DNA of 64,000 bases from Agathobaculum sp. NTUH-O15-33 (GCF_033193315.1 NZ_CP136187.1:2321501-2385500); one strand, 5' to 3'; counted from the stretch's first letter, positions 50,699 through 59,102 are shown. Notes: generated by a model from the sequence alone, not told the origin. A program made the numbers and translations.

Positions 50699-51814
50699 AT
50701 GAAAGAATTTAAAATGTACGCTGATATCGTCTATCAGGATTCGCTGCAAGACTTTATGGAAAGCGAACGGATCGATGGAAACGATTTTATCCTTACGAAC
50801 GAATTTCTCTATCACGAATTTGTAAGTCCCCTCGCCCCGCCGTGCGGCGCGCTCTTTATCGAGGCCTACGGAAATGGCGAGCCGACGACCGATATGGTAG
50901 ACGCCATTCGCAAGGATTTGCCCGCCGGCATTCGCCGCTTGATCGCGATCGGCGGCGGCTCGGTCATCGATATCGCCAAAATGCTCTCGCTTCATGTGCC
51001 AAGCGAAAAGACGGAGGATCTGTTTCTTGGCCAGCAAGCGCCCACGCGCATTTACGAGGTCTACGCCCTGCCCACCACCTGCGGCACCGGCAGCGAGGTA
51101 ACGAACGCCTGCGCCGTCGAATTGACCAGCCTGCACACCAAGCGCGGTCTGAACAGCCCCTTGATGTTCCCGGCGAAGTCCGTGCTGATCCCCGCGCTGA
51201 TCGAGGGCCTGCCCTATCGTTTTTTCGCCACCTCCTCGATCGACGCGCTGATTCACGCGGCCGAATCCTTCCTTTCCCCCAATGCCTCGCCGGTTTCCGA
51301 ATTGTTTTCCAAGGAAGCGATGCGGCTGATCATCAGCGGGTATCGGTACATTCTGCAAAACGGAACGGACAAATGGGCCGACCGCGCCTCGGATTTTATC
51401 AACGCATCCAATTTCGCGGGCCTTGCGTTCTGCTCCGCGGGTTGCGCCGCCGTGCACGCGCTCAGCTATCCCCTTGGCGGCGGCTACCACATCCCTCACG
51501 GCGAGGCCAATCAGCTCGTTTTTGCCGCCACCTTCCGCAAATATAAGGAGAAGCAGCCGGTAGGCAAGCTGAACGCGCTGGAGGCGCTCTGGGGCGAATG
51601 GCTGGGCGTGCCCGCCGAAGAGGCGCTTGAAGCGGCCTTCACGCTGTTCGATCAGGTGCAGGCCCGCCGGCCGCTGCGCGAGTACGGTATCCCGCAGGAT
51701 GCGCTTTCCGGCTTTGCCGAGGGCGTGCTCGCAGGGCAGACGCGCCTTTTGAACAACAACTATGTGCCTCTGACGATCGCGGATATGATTGATATCTATC
51801 AGGCGGTTTATTGA
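50699..51814 (+). CDS. Iron-containing alcohol dehydrogenase, 4-hydroxybutyrate dehydrogenase-like
   Basis: A 371-residue group III alcohol dehydrogenase. Features are GDDFILTNE-like opening (GNDFILTNEFLYHEF), the NAD-binding IAIGGGSVIDIAKMLSL, LPTTCGTGSEVTN, and the metal site in SSIDALIHAAESFLSPNASP and HALSYPLGGGYHIPHGEANQ (His and Asp ligands). From memory, it matches Clostridium kluyveri 4-hydroxybutyrate dehydrogenase in length and in most motifs, including REYGIPQ near the end, so it probably interconverts a semialdehyde and a hydroxy acid. It is the first gene of the plus-strand operon, with GGAGG upstream. Confidence 0.9.
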   Translation: MKEFKMYADIVYQDSLQDFMESERIDGNDFILTNEFLYHEFVSPLAPPCGALFIEAYGNGEPTTDMVDAIRKDLPAGIRRLIAIGGGSVIDIAKMLSLHVPSEKTEDLFLGQQAPTRIYEVYALPTTCGTGSEVTNACAVELTSLHTKRGLNSPLMFPAKSVLIPALIEGLPYRFFATSSIDALIHAAESFLSPNASPVSELFSKEAMRLIISGYRYILQNGTDKWADRASDFINASNFAGLAFCSAGCAAVHALSYPLGGGYHIPHGEANQLVFAATFRKYKEKQPVGKLNALEALWGEWLGVPAEEALEAAFTLFDQVQARRPLREYGIPQDALSGFAEGVLAGQTRLLNNNYVPLTIADMIDIYQAVY

Positions 51815-51838
51815 TGGAAGAAAGCGAAGGGATGAAAC

Positions 51839-52681
51839 ATGAATAACAATTTAAAGGAGCTCAACATTTTCGCCGCACGGATCAGAAAGGCGGCGCTGCG
51901 CTCGATGAACTCATTCCATGGCGGCCACGTTGGCGGCTCCATGTCCATGGCCGATCTGATGGCCGCGCTATACGGCGCGGCCATGCGGGTCGATCCGAAA
52001 AATCCCCAGTGGCCGGAACGCGATTGGCTGGTCGTATCCAAGGGGCATTGCGGCCCCGCCGTTTACGGCACGCTCGCGCTCATGGGGTATTTCCCCGAGG
52101 ACGAGCTGGAGACCCTGAATAAGGAAGGCACCCGCCTCCCCTCCCACTGCGACCGCAACCGTACCCCCGGCATCGATATGACCACCGGCTCGCTCGGACA
52201 GGGCGTTTCGTGCGCGGTGGGCGCGGCTTGGGCCATGCAGTACCGCGGCATGCCCAACACCGTATATACCATTTTGGGCGACGGCGAATGCGACGAGGGA
52301 CAGGTTTGGGAAGCCGCCCTTTTCGCGGCGACCAAAAAGCTCGGCAACCTGATCGCCTTTGTCGATCAAAACCAAAAGCAACTGGACGGCTTTACCCGGG
52401 AAATCTGCGACGTGGGCGACCTGCGCCAAAAGTTTGAGGACTTTGGCTGGCACGCGCAGGAGGTGGACGGCCACGATATCGCCGCCATTCTCGCCGCCAT
52501 CGAGCAGGCCAAACAAACGCCCGGCCAGCCTTCCATGATTGTGCTGCACACGGTAAAGGGCAAGGATTGCTGCTTTGCCGATCAGTATTACAACCACTTT
52601 ATCCGCTTTTCGGAGGAGGATTATCAAAACGCTGCCGACTGGCTGGATCAAAAAATCGCGAAGCTGGAAAGTGAGGACTGA
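51839..52681 (+). CDS. Transketolase, N-terminal (thiamine diphosphate binding) subunit
   Basis: A 280-residue subunit equal to the first third of a transketolase. It has the opening SFHGGHVGGSMSMADLMAAL, SKGHCGPAVYGTLAL, the thiamine diphosphate/metal motif ILGDGECDEGQVWEAALFAA, and FVDQNQKQLDG. It starts 24 bases after the dehydrogenase gene and needs the C-terminal subunit coded next. Split transketolases of this kind often belong to dedicated catabolic pathways that transfer a two-carbon unit from unusual ketose phosphates; the substrate here is not known. Confidence 0.93.
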   Translation: MNNNLKELNIFAARIRKAALRSMNSFHGGHVGGSMSMADLMAALYGAAMRVDPKNPQWPERDWLVVSKGHCGPAVYGTLALMGYFPEDELETLNKEGTRLPSHCDRNRTPGIDMTTGSLGQGVSCAVGAAWAMQYRGMPNTVYTILGDGECDEGQVWEAALFAATKKLGNLIAFVDQNQKQLDGFTREICDVGDLRQKFEDFGWHAQEVDGHDIAAILAAIEQAKQTPGQPSMIVLHTVKGKDCCFADQYYNHFIRFSEEDYQNAADWLDQKIAKLESED

Positions 52682-52684
52682 ACC

Positions 52685-53647
52685 ATGTACAAAGTAGTCA
52701 GCGAAATTCGCCCCGAAAACGAGGAAATGCGTGTAGCCTTTGCCGCTACCATGGAGGAATTGGCCGCGGCCGATCCCGATGTGGTCTATTTCGACTGCGA
52801 CGTAATCAATTCAATCGGCATGACGGCATTCTCCCAAAAATATCCCGACCGCTGCGTCGACTGCGGCATTCAGGAAGCCAATATGATCTCCGCCGCCGCG
52901 GGAGCCTCCGCAGTCGGCCTAAAGCCCTTTACGCACACCTTCGGTCCCTTCGCGGCGCGGCGCGTCATCGATCAGGTTTACATTTCCGCCGCCTACGCGG
53001 GCCTCAATATCCGCATGGTCGGCTCTGATGCTGGCGTGACCGCCTCCTATAACGGCGGCACGCACATGCCGATCGAGGATATGGGCCTTTTGCGCACCAT
53101 CCCGCAGGTCACGCTGCTGGAACCGACCGATTCGGTCATGCTGGCCGACCTGATGCGGCAGACCAAGGATCTGCACGGCGTATACTACATTCGCATCACC
53201 CGCAAGGTGACCGACCGCATTTTTGAGGAAGGCTCCACCTTTACCATTGGCAAGGCCGCCGAGCTGCGCGACGGAAGCGATGTGACGCTGGTCTGTTCCG
53301 GCTATTCCACTTCGGACACGCTCCGCGCCGCCGGGCTGCTCGCGAACGAAGGCATATCCGCCAAGGTGCTCAATATTTTCACCCTCAAGCCGATCGACGC
53401 CGAGGCGATCACCGCAGCTGCCCGCGCGACCGGCGCGCTCGTCACGGTTGAAAACCATAGTATCATCAACGGACTGGGTTCCGCCGTTGCCGAAGTGCTG
53501 GGCGAGACCTGCCCGGTCCCGCTCAAGCGCATCGGTGTGCCGGACGTTTTCGGCGAGGTTGGCTCGATCGATTACCTGAAAGATACCTTTGGCATGAACG
53601 TTCGCCATATCGTGGACGCGGCCAAAGAAGTGCTGCGCCGCAAATAA
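52685..53647 (+). CDS. Transketolase, C-terminal (pyrimidine-binding) subunit
   Basis: A 320-residue partner subunit. The pyrimidine-binding domain has VDCGIQEANMISAAAGASAV with the conserved Glu, FTHTFGPFAARRVIDQV and HMPIEDMGLLRTIPQV. The C-terminal transketolase domain has LVCSGYSTSDTLRAAGLLAN and VTVENHSIINGLGSAVAEVL. It follows the N-subunit by three bases. A strong terminator (53683-53726) ends the operon. Confidence 0.93.
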   Translation: MYKVVSEIRPENEEMRVAFAATMEELAAADPDVVYFDCDVINSIGMTAFSQKYPDRCVDCGIQEANMISAAAGASAVGLKPFTHTFGPFAARRVIDQVYISAAYAGLNIRMVGSDAGVTASYNGGTHMPIEDMGLLRTIPQVTLLEPTDSVMLADLMRQTKDLHGVYYIRITRKVTDRIFEEGSTFTIGKAAELRDGSDVTLVCSGYSTSDTLRAAGLLANEGISAKVLNIFTLKPIDAEAITAAARATGALVTVENHSIINGLGSAVAEVLGETCPVPLKRIGVPDVFGEVGSIDYLKDTFGMNVRHIVDAAKEVLRRK

Positions 53648-53682
53648 AACAGCTTCTCTCTTTTTCTCCTCTCTTCTATCGG

Positions 53683-53726
53683 CCGGCTGCCCGTTTTCTC
53701 CGCGCAGGAGCAAAACGGACAGCCGG
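53683..53726 (+). terminator. Terminator of the dehydrogenase-transketolase operon
   Basis: Stem CCGGCTG.CCGTTTT..CTCC with its complement GGAG..AAAACGG.CAGCCGG, followed by TCCCTTTTT. Confidence 0.85.
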
Positions 53727-53772
53727 TCCCTTTTTACGGTCGCCGGCTTTTGCGCTTTGCTGGCAGACATAC

Positions 53773-53810
53773 CAAGCCGCCGCGTAACACATACGCGGCG
53801 GCCCGATTTT
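53773..53810 (+). terminator. Second terminator hairpin after the transketolase operon
   Basis: Stem GCCGCCGCGTA/TACGCGGCGGC followed by T7 on the plus strand, directly before the convergent deoR stop codon. Confidence 0.7.
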
Positions 53811-53811
53811 T

Positions 53812-54586
53812 TTATTCAGCAATCAGAACATCGATATGCAGTTTTTCAAACATTTGCCGCCACGCCGCGTCCGGCGGCCGGTCGGTAATGATCGTCTGCA
53901 CCGCTTCAAAATCGGCAAGCTTGGGAAAACCCAGCTTTTCAAATTTGGAGCTGTCGCAAAGCAGCACCGTTTGCTTAGAGGAGGCAAACATTGCCTTTTT
54001 AATATTCGCCTCGGCCTCCACCGCGTCGAAAATACCGAATTTTTGCGAGATGCCGCAGCAGGAGAAAAACACCTTATCCGCATAGAAGCCGGTGCGGATC
54101 AGCTTTTCCGCTGTTTCTCCCACATAGGAAAGGTTCTTCTTGCGCAGCGCGCCGCCCGTGCAGATCACGCGCACGCCCTCCTCATCGCACAGCTCGAGCA
54201 CCACGCGTTCGGCATTGGTGATCACGGTAATGTCTTTTCGAGCCTTGAGGTGTTTTGCCACAAAAAGCGAGGTGGACGAAGCATCGATAAAAATCGTTTC
54301 CCCATCGGCTACCAGCCCGGCGGCAAACGCGCCGATCCGGTCCTTGACCGCTTGGTTGGTCACCTCGCGCTCGCTGATGCATACGGATTTGTCCTCCGCC
54401 CGTTCGGGCAGAACGGCGCCGCCGTACGTCCGCTTCCAGCACGCCCCGCTCCTCGAGTGTTTCAAGGTCCTTTCGGATCGTTCCGGGGGACACGTCGAAA
54501 TGCTCGCACAGCTCCACACAGGTGACGCTATGCCGCTCCCGTACCAAACCCACAATTCTTTGTCTTCGCTCTGCCGGTAATACCAT
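53812..54586 (-). pseudogene. DeoR-family transcriptional regulator, frameshifted
   Basis: A sugar-pathway repressor of about 257 residues if repaired. The N-terminal DeoR helix-turn-helix begins at 54586 (PAERRQRIVGLVRERHSVTC, VELCEHFDVSPGTIRKDLET). After LEERGVL the correct continuation, KRTYGGAVLPERAEDKSVCI, is in another frame. One extra base in the CC at 54436-54437 explains the break. The C-terminal sensor domain (ETIFIDASSTSLFVAKHL, VITNAERVVLELC, VFFSCCGISQKFGIFDA, VLLCDSSKFEKLGF) is intact. It lies between the transketolase operon and the iol-like genes; DeoR proteins sense sugar phosphates, so it may control the iol-like or ABC genes. Confidence 0.82.
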
Positions 54587-54661
54587 ACGAATCCCGCCTT
54601 TTCGCTCTGATAAACGCCCGCCCTGCTTGGCAAGATATGGCGTTTTTTCTCTCTTACCTCT

Positions 54662-54690
54662 ATCTTACTGAAAAAGCGACCCAAACACAA
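54662..54690 (-). promoter_or_regulatory. Promoter of the deoR-type gene
   Basis: On the minus strand, TTGTGT (54685-54690), a 17-base spacer and TAAGAT (54662-54667), about 75 bases upstream of the start codon. Confidence 0.5.
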
Positions 54691-54736
54691 GCTGTTTTTG
54701 TAAATTCACGCCAAGGCGGCCCGGTTTTTCACAACA

Positions 54737-54773
54737 GCAAAAGGCGAAGCACCTATCGTACTTCGCCTTTTGC
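54737..54773 (-). terminator. Terminator of the iol-like operon
   Basis: A 13-base stem (54737-54749 / 54761-54773, GCAAAAGGCGAAG) with an 11-base loop, ten bases after the iolO stop codon. The minus strand continues TGTTGTG, so the T-tract is weak. Confidence 0.7.
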
Positions 54774-54783
54774 GTCGCGCTAT

Positions 54784-55602
54784 TTAATGGATCAGCGCTT
54801 TCATATGCTCGATCGAACGCTTTGCCGCTTCCTCGCCGTTCGGCACGGGCAGGCACTCGACTGAGAGGATACCCTCATAGCCGATCTCGTCGAGCGCTTC
54901 CAGCATGCGGCCAAAATCGAATTGACCGCTGCCGCAATACTGGCGGGAATTGTCCGCCAGATGGAAGTAGCCGAGCCGCCCCTTGCAGCGACGGATGGCC
55001 GCGATCGGGTCGCATTCGTCAATGCCCATGTGGAACGCATCCAGATGCGCGTAGCAGTTATCAAGATTATACTTCTCCAAAAAGGACATGGTCTCTTCCG
55101 CTGTTGTGAAAATGTTCACCTCGTAGCGGTTGATTACCTCAATATTCAGCTTAACGCCGCGCTCCTTGCCATAATCGTTTAGAATGCGCATATTTTTGGC
55201 CAGACGCGACAAATATTTTTCACGGCTGCCGCCCTTCGGCACATTGCCCTTGACCCAGCCGACCACGATATCGGCGCCGAACTTCTGCGCCATATCGATA
55301 TACTGTCGCATGCCGTCCAGCGCGGCCTGCGCGATATAGGGCTCGTCCGCGATCAGGCTGCACATGCCTTCGGTATTGAGCCTGCCGGTGATGACCATGC
55401 CGACGCGCGCGCCAGTGCGCTCGGACACGGCGCGGATCGCGTCGTAGTCAAATTCGACATCCTCGCGGGTGTGCACCTCAATCGCGTCATAGCCAAGTCT
55501 TGCCGCCTTTTCGAGGTTTTCTTCCACCGTTCCCTTGAGCAGGATCGGCGCCGTCGCCGGCGCGTCATCCGCTGAAGATACGGCAAATTTCCAATTATAC
55601 AT
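54784..55602 (-). CDS. IolO-like sugar isomerase/epimerase (TIM barrel)
   Basis: A 272-residue xylose-isomerase-like TIM-barrel protein. Metal-ligand regions are LNIEVINRYEVNIFTTAEET, CYAHLDAFHMGIDECDP and YFHLADNSRQYCGSGQFDFG, ending EIGYEGILSVECLPVPNGEE. The C-terminal block closely resembles Thermotoga IolO (5-keto-L-gluconate epimerase). It is the last gene of a set with IolN- and IolM-like proteins. The ATG at 55602 has GGAGG seven bases upstream; a TTG one codon earlier is unlikely. It probably epimerises a keto-aldonic acid produced by the hydrolase. Confidence 0.85.
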   Translation of the reverse strand: MYNWKFAVSSADDAPATAPILLKGTVEENLEKAARLGYDAIEVHTREDVEFDYDAIRAVSERTGARVGMVITGRLNTEGMCSLIADEPYIAQAALDGMRQYIDMAQKFGADIVVGWVKGNVPKGGSREKYLSRLAKNMRILNDYGKERGVKLNIEVINRYEVNIFTTAEETMSFLEKYNLDNCYAHLDAFHMGIDECDPIAAIRRCKGRLGYFHLADNSRQYCGSGQFDFGRMLEALDEIGYEGILSVECLPVPNGEEAAKRSIEHMKALIH

Positions 55603-55720
55603 CAAGCCGCCTCCTAATAATAAAGCCGGATTTGCGAATGGGGCCTCGCAAACGAGGCCCCATCCACATGAGAGAGAGAAGAATAGGAAAGATATAAAGG
55701 ATAGAGAATTGAGAGCGAAC

Positions 55721-56800
55721 TTAGTCGTCGAAGGTCAGCATGACCTTGCGGGCAACTTCCTGATTTTGCGCCATCTTCATGGCTTCGTCCAGATCGTCAA
55801 ACTTGTAGTAGTGGGAAACCAGACCCTTGAAGTCGTACTTATCCTTGATCTTGGACATGAAGCGGATCGTGCGCGGGAACCAGTTGGTCGTGCCGCCGGA
55901 GCCCGAGATGTGCAGGGTCTTCCAGATGGTCTTGCCGATCTCGACCGGAACCTTGCGGCCGATGGAGTGGCCGACAACGCCTACGCGGGCGGAGTGACCG
56001 GCAATATCGAACAGGGACGCGATGCCGATGTCGTTGCCCGAGCACTCGATGACAACGGACGGGCCGCGACCACCGGTCAGGCGCTTGAGCTCAGCTTCGA
56101 GCGCGCCCGGCTCCTTGAACTGGGAGGGGTCTACGGTCAGGGTCGCGCCATACTTCATGGCGTTCTGACGGCGGGACTCTACCGGATCGATCACGATAAC
56201 GGTCGCGCCGGAGGTAGCCGCTACCATCGCGGCAGAGCAGCCGATCGGGCCGCCGCCGATGATTGCAACATCATCCGAAGCGTCGGGATCACAGTGGTTG
56301 CCCCAAATGCCCCAGTAAGCAACGTTGAAGTTCTCAACAAAGATGCCGATTTCGTCAGACCAATCGTCCGGGATCACGTGGGTGTAAGCTTCCTCGAGGA
56401 TCATGTATTCGCCAAAGCCGCCGGGCGAGTCGGGACGGAAGCCGACTTCACGCATGTTCAGGCACGCGGAGGACATTTTGCCGTCCTTGCAGTTTGCACA
56501 CTCATGGCAGGGCAGCACGCAGTCGCCAACGACCTTGTCGCCAACCTTAACGGAGGAAACGCCGGAGCCGATCTCAGCCGCGACGCCCACCCATTCGTGG
56601 CCGGGGGTGTAGGGGCCCAGATCGTAACGGCCTTCGGCCGATTCGCCTTCAAAGCACTCTACGTCGGACTTGCAGATACCGCAGGCCTTCAGCTTGATCA
56701 GGATCTGGTTGGGCTTCAGCGGCGGCAGCTCGAGCTCCTCGATGCGCAGATCGAACGGACCATGCATAAACGCAGCCTTGCACTTGTTAGGACGATTCAT
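55721..56800 (-). CDS. Zinc-dependent MDR-family dehydrogenase of the iol-like operon
   Basis: A 359-residue dehydrogenase. Catalytic zinc motifs are ACGICKSDVECF and TPGHEWVGVA, the structural loop is CHECANCKDGKMSSAC, and the NAD fold is VAIIGGGPIGCSAAMVAAT followed by VIDPVESRR. An unusual stretch before the cofactor fold (FVENFNVAYWGIWGNHCDPD) sets it apart from the other MDR proteins here. The operon has no Gfo/Idh/MocA-type inositol dehydrogenase, so this enzyme is a candidate for the first oxidation of the sugar or polyol; it could also reduce a later keto acid. It is 96 bases after the IolN-like gene. Confidence 0.85.
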   Translation of the reverse strand: MNRPNKCKAAFMHGPFDLRIEELELPPLKPNQILIKLKACGICKSDVECFEGESAEGRYDLGPYTPGHEWVGVAAEIGSGVSSVKVGDKVVGDCVLPCHECANCKDGKMSSACLNMREVGFRPDSPGGFGEYMILEEAYTHVIPDDWSDEIGIFVENFNVAYWGIWGNHCDPDASDDVAIIGGGPIGCSAAMVAATSGATVIVIDPVESRRQNAMKYGATLTVDPSQFKEPGALEAELKRLTGGRGPSVVIECSGNDIGIASLFDIAGHSARVGVVGHSIGRKVPVEIGKTIWKTLHISGSGGTTNWFPRTIRFMSKIKDKYDFKGLVSHYYKFDDLDEAMKMAQNQEVARKVMLTFDD

Positions 56801-56896
56801 AATTAACGCTCCTTTTCTTAACTGTTTATTCGTTGCGGCGGGGCCATGGGGAGACCCAAGTCCCCGCCGCGGTCATTCGTTTTCAGACGCCGGGAA

Positions 56897-57859
56897 TCAA
56901 TACTCCAGCGTGTAGATGTGGCGGCCGCCGGGCTCGTTCGGCCCCTTGATGACGGCTTCGATGTCCTCGCGCGAACGCTGGGTCATCTTGTCGATCGGAG
57001 GCAGCTTGCCGGCCGGGTACATCTCGAGGATGTCGTTTACGAGCTTCTCGAGGTAATCGAGCGTGCGCTCTACGCCTGCTTCCGCCTTCTTGCCATCAGC
57101 CATGCGCGCATCACCAATAACGCCCTCGGGCTGGCAGATGCATTCCATGCCGCAGGAACCAAACGCGTTGTACCACTTGATCGGGCCAGCACCGTCCTCA
57201 GCAGAGGTATTGATATGGCCAGCGGGCAGGAGCGGAGCCTTGTTGACAGCGATCGCGTCTTCCATGTGGATGAATTCCGGGAAGAGCTCGAGGCACCAGG
57301 ACTGCTCGACTTCGTCAGCATGTACGAACGGCATGTCGTAGGGCCCGCCCTTCTCCTTGGTGAACATCTGATCGCCCGCGCAGTTCCAGAAGTGGGTGTA
57401 CAGCACGATGCCGGGCACCTGCCACTTCTTGCCGAAGGTGTGGATCGCAAGCGGGATCACATAGTCCTGACCGTGGCCGTTGACGATGATGATCTTGCGG
57501 AAACCGGTGTTCCAGTAGCCGGCCAGCACATAAGCGATGTAATCGGCCAAGATCTTTTCGGGGATCATGATGGTGCCCTTCTGGCCGAGGTGGTGGTACG
57601 GATGCGAGCCATACCAGATCGGCATGGCGACCGTGCAGCCGGTCTTTTCCGCTACCAGCTCGCAAAGGCGGGTATCAAGGTAAGTATCCTCGCCGTAGGG
57701 GGCGGAAGGACCGTGGTTTTCGGTGGAGCCGACAGGCAGCAGCAGTACGTCGTTCTTTTTCAGGCGCTCGTCGAGCATCTTGGTGGTCATGTTCTGGTAG
57801 TAGATGCCGTCCTGCGCTTCCATGTGTCCGCCCTTAGCGGGCAGGTTCCATTTGGACAT
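56897..57859 (-). CDS. IolN-like creatininase-family hydrolase
   Basis: A 320-residue metal-dependent hydrolase of the creatinine amidohydrolase family. Metal motifs are LLPVGSTENHGPSAPYGEDT (Glu, His, Asp), IIIVNGHGQDYVIPLAI and HADEVEQSW. In the Thermotoga-type inositol pathway a member of this family (IolN, 3-dehydro-scyllo-inosose hydrolase) opens the oxidised inositol ring. Its place between an IolM-like and an IolO-like gene argues strongly for the same role instead of creatinine or riboflavin-related chemistry. GGAGG precedes the ATG. Confidence 0.85.
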   Translation of the reverse strand: MSKWNLPAKGGHMEAQDGIYYQNMTTKMLDERLKKNDVLLLPVGSTENHGPSAPYGEDTYLDTRLCELVAEKTGCTVAMPIWYGSHPYHHLGQKGTIMIPEKILADYIAYVLAGYWNTGFRKIIIVNGHGQDYVIPLAIHTFGKKWQVPGIVLYTHFWNCAGDQMFTKEKGGPYDMPFVHADEVEQSWCLELFPEFIHMEDAIAVNKAPLLPAGHINTSAEDGAGPIKWYNAFGSCGMECICQPEGVIGDARMADGKKAEAGVERTLDYLEKLVNDILEMYPAGKLPPIDKMTQRSREDIEAVIKGPNEPGGRHIYTLEY

Positions 57860-57929
57860 AATTTGTTCCTCCTTAGTTTTCTTGAAGTGTGTGTATTTAT
57901 ATGGTTGTAAAGATAGATCGCGAAAGTGA

Positions 57930-59102
57930 TTACAGGCGCGGGTAGCTGGTGGATACCAGTACCTTGCCGGCGGTGATCTTCATACCTTCGAGGATGTCCT
58001 CAAGGTTGAAGCGGCCGGTGCACATTTTGCGCATATCGATACGGCCGGAAGCCATCAGCGCGATCACATCGGGGTAGATGCCCTGACCGGACTGGCCGTT
58101 GGAGCCCGAGATCGTCGCCGCGTTCCACTGCCAGTTGAAGATATCGACCGGGGTAATGCCCACGGTGTGGCCGATCTGCACGGTCTTGCCGCCGATCGCC
58201 AGCGCCTTGCCCATAACGGGGTAGGTAAACTTGGTGGCGCCCGCGCACTCCGCGAAGAGCGAGATGCCCGCGCCGTTGGTCATGTCCATCAGCATTTCCG
58301 CCTGCTCGTCGGGAGACTTGAAGGAGGTGGGATCGTACACGTAGTCCGCGCCGCAGGCCTTGGCCAGCTCCACGCGCTCCGGCACGCTCTCGAAAGCGAT
58401 CAGCTTGGCAGCGCCCGAGGTCTTGAGCAGCTGAATGGCAGCCAGACCAATCGGGCCGCAGCCGAATACCGCCGCGTGTCCGCCGGGACGAAGGCCGCCG
58501 CCGCGAACGAACAGGCCGTTGTAAGCAACGCCGGTGGGCTCGATCATCGCGCCCAGCTCGAAAGCGGTCATCTTGTCGCCGCCATAGTAGTTCATGATAT
58601 CGTTGAGCTTGTAGCAGTACTTGGCATGAACCGCCGTGTACTCGGCAAAGCCGCCGTCATATGTAAGGCCGGGCTCTTCAAGCTCCTTGCACTGGTTGAA
58701 CATGCCGCGGCGGCATGCGTCGCACTCGCCGCACCAGTGCATGGATTCGACCGATACCAGATCGCCTACCTGCAGCTTCTTGACGTTCTTGCCTACCTCG
58801 ACGATCTCGCCGGCGAACTCGTGGCCGGTGATGATCGGGTACTTGGAGTGTCCGTCATACATCGAGTAGCCGTCCGCGTCCTGCTTGAGCAGGTGAGCGT
58901 CCGTGCCGCAGATGCCGGCGGCGCCTACCTTGATCATGACCTGCTCGTCGCCGCAAACCGGCATCGGACGGTCGGTCACAGAACCGTGGATGTTCTTCCA
59001 GATCTGGTTGCCGCGCAGCGCACGTCCGGTCGTCTTTTCCCGTTCGGAAAGGACATAGCCTTCACGCGGCGCGTGATCCGCTTCCACATAAAATGCTCTC
59101 AT
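57930..59102 (-). CDS. IolM-like scyllo-inosose 3-dehydrogenase (MDR family)
   Basis: A 390-residue zinc-dependent dehydrogenase. The N-terminal extension before the GroES-like fold, the MIEPTGVAYNGLFVRGGGLR stretch and the SGSNGQSGQGIYPDVIALMA stretch match Thermotoga IolM (TM0412) as I remember it, in order and spacing. Catalytic zinc: AGICGTDAHL, TGHEFAGEIV. Structural zinc: CGECDACRRGMFNQC. NAD: AAVFGCGPIGLAAIQLLKT. It probably oxidises the second hydroxyl of an inosose so that the IolN-like hydrolase can open the ring. It is the first gene of the operon, with a possible TATAAT element at 59221. Confidence 0.86.
   Translation of the reverse strand: MRAFYVEADHAPREGYVLSEREKTTGRALRGNQIWKNIHGSVTDRPMPVCGDEQVMIKVGAAGICGTDAHLLKQDADGYSMYDGHSKYPIITGHEFAGEIVEVGKNVKKLQVGDLVSVESMHWCGECDACRRGMFNQCKELEEPGLTYDGGFAEYTAVHAKYCYKLNDIMNYYGGDKMTAFELGAMIEPTGVAYNGLFVRGGGLRPGGHAAVFGCGPIGLAAIQLLKTSGAAKLIAFESVPERVELAKACGADYVYDPTSFKSPDEQAEMLMDMTNGAGISLFAECAGATKFTYPVMGKALAIGGKTVQIGHTVGITPVDIFNWQWNAATISGSNGQSGQGIYPDVIALMASGRIDMRKMCTGRFNLEDILEGMKITAGKVLVSTSYPRL

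Noticed and set aside
50699..53647. Sulfoquinovose transketolase pathway
   Set aside because: A split transketolase and an aldehyde reductase are present, but no sulfosugar isomerase or sulfonate exporter was recognised, and the TRAP/CoA genes do not fit.
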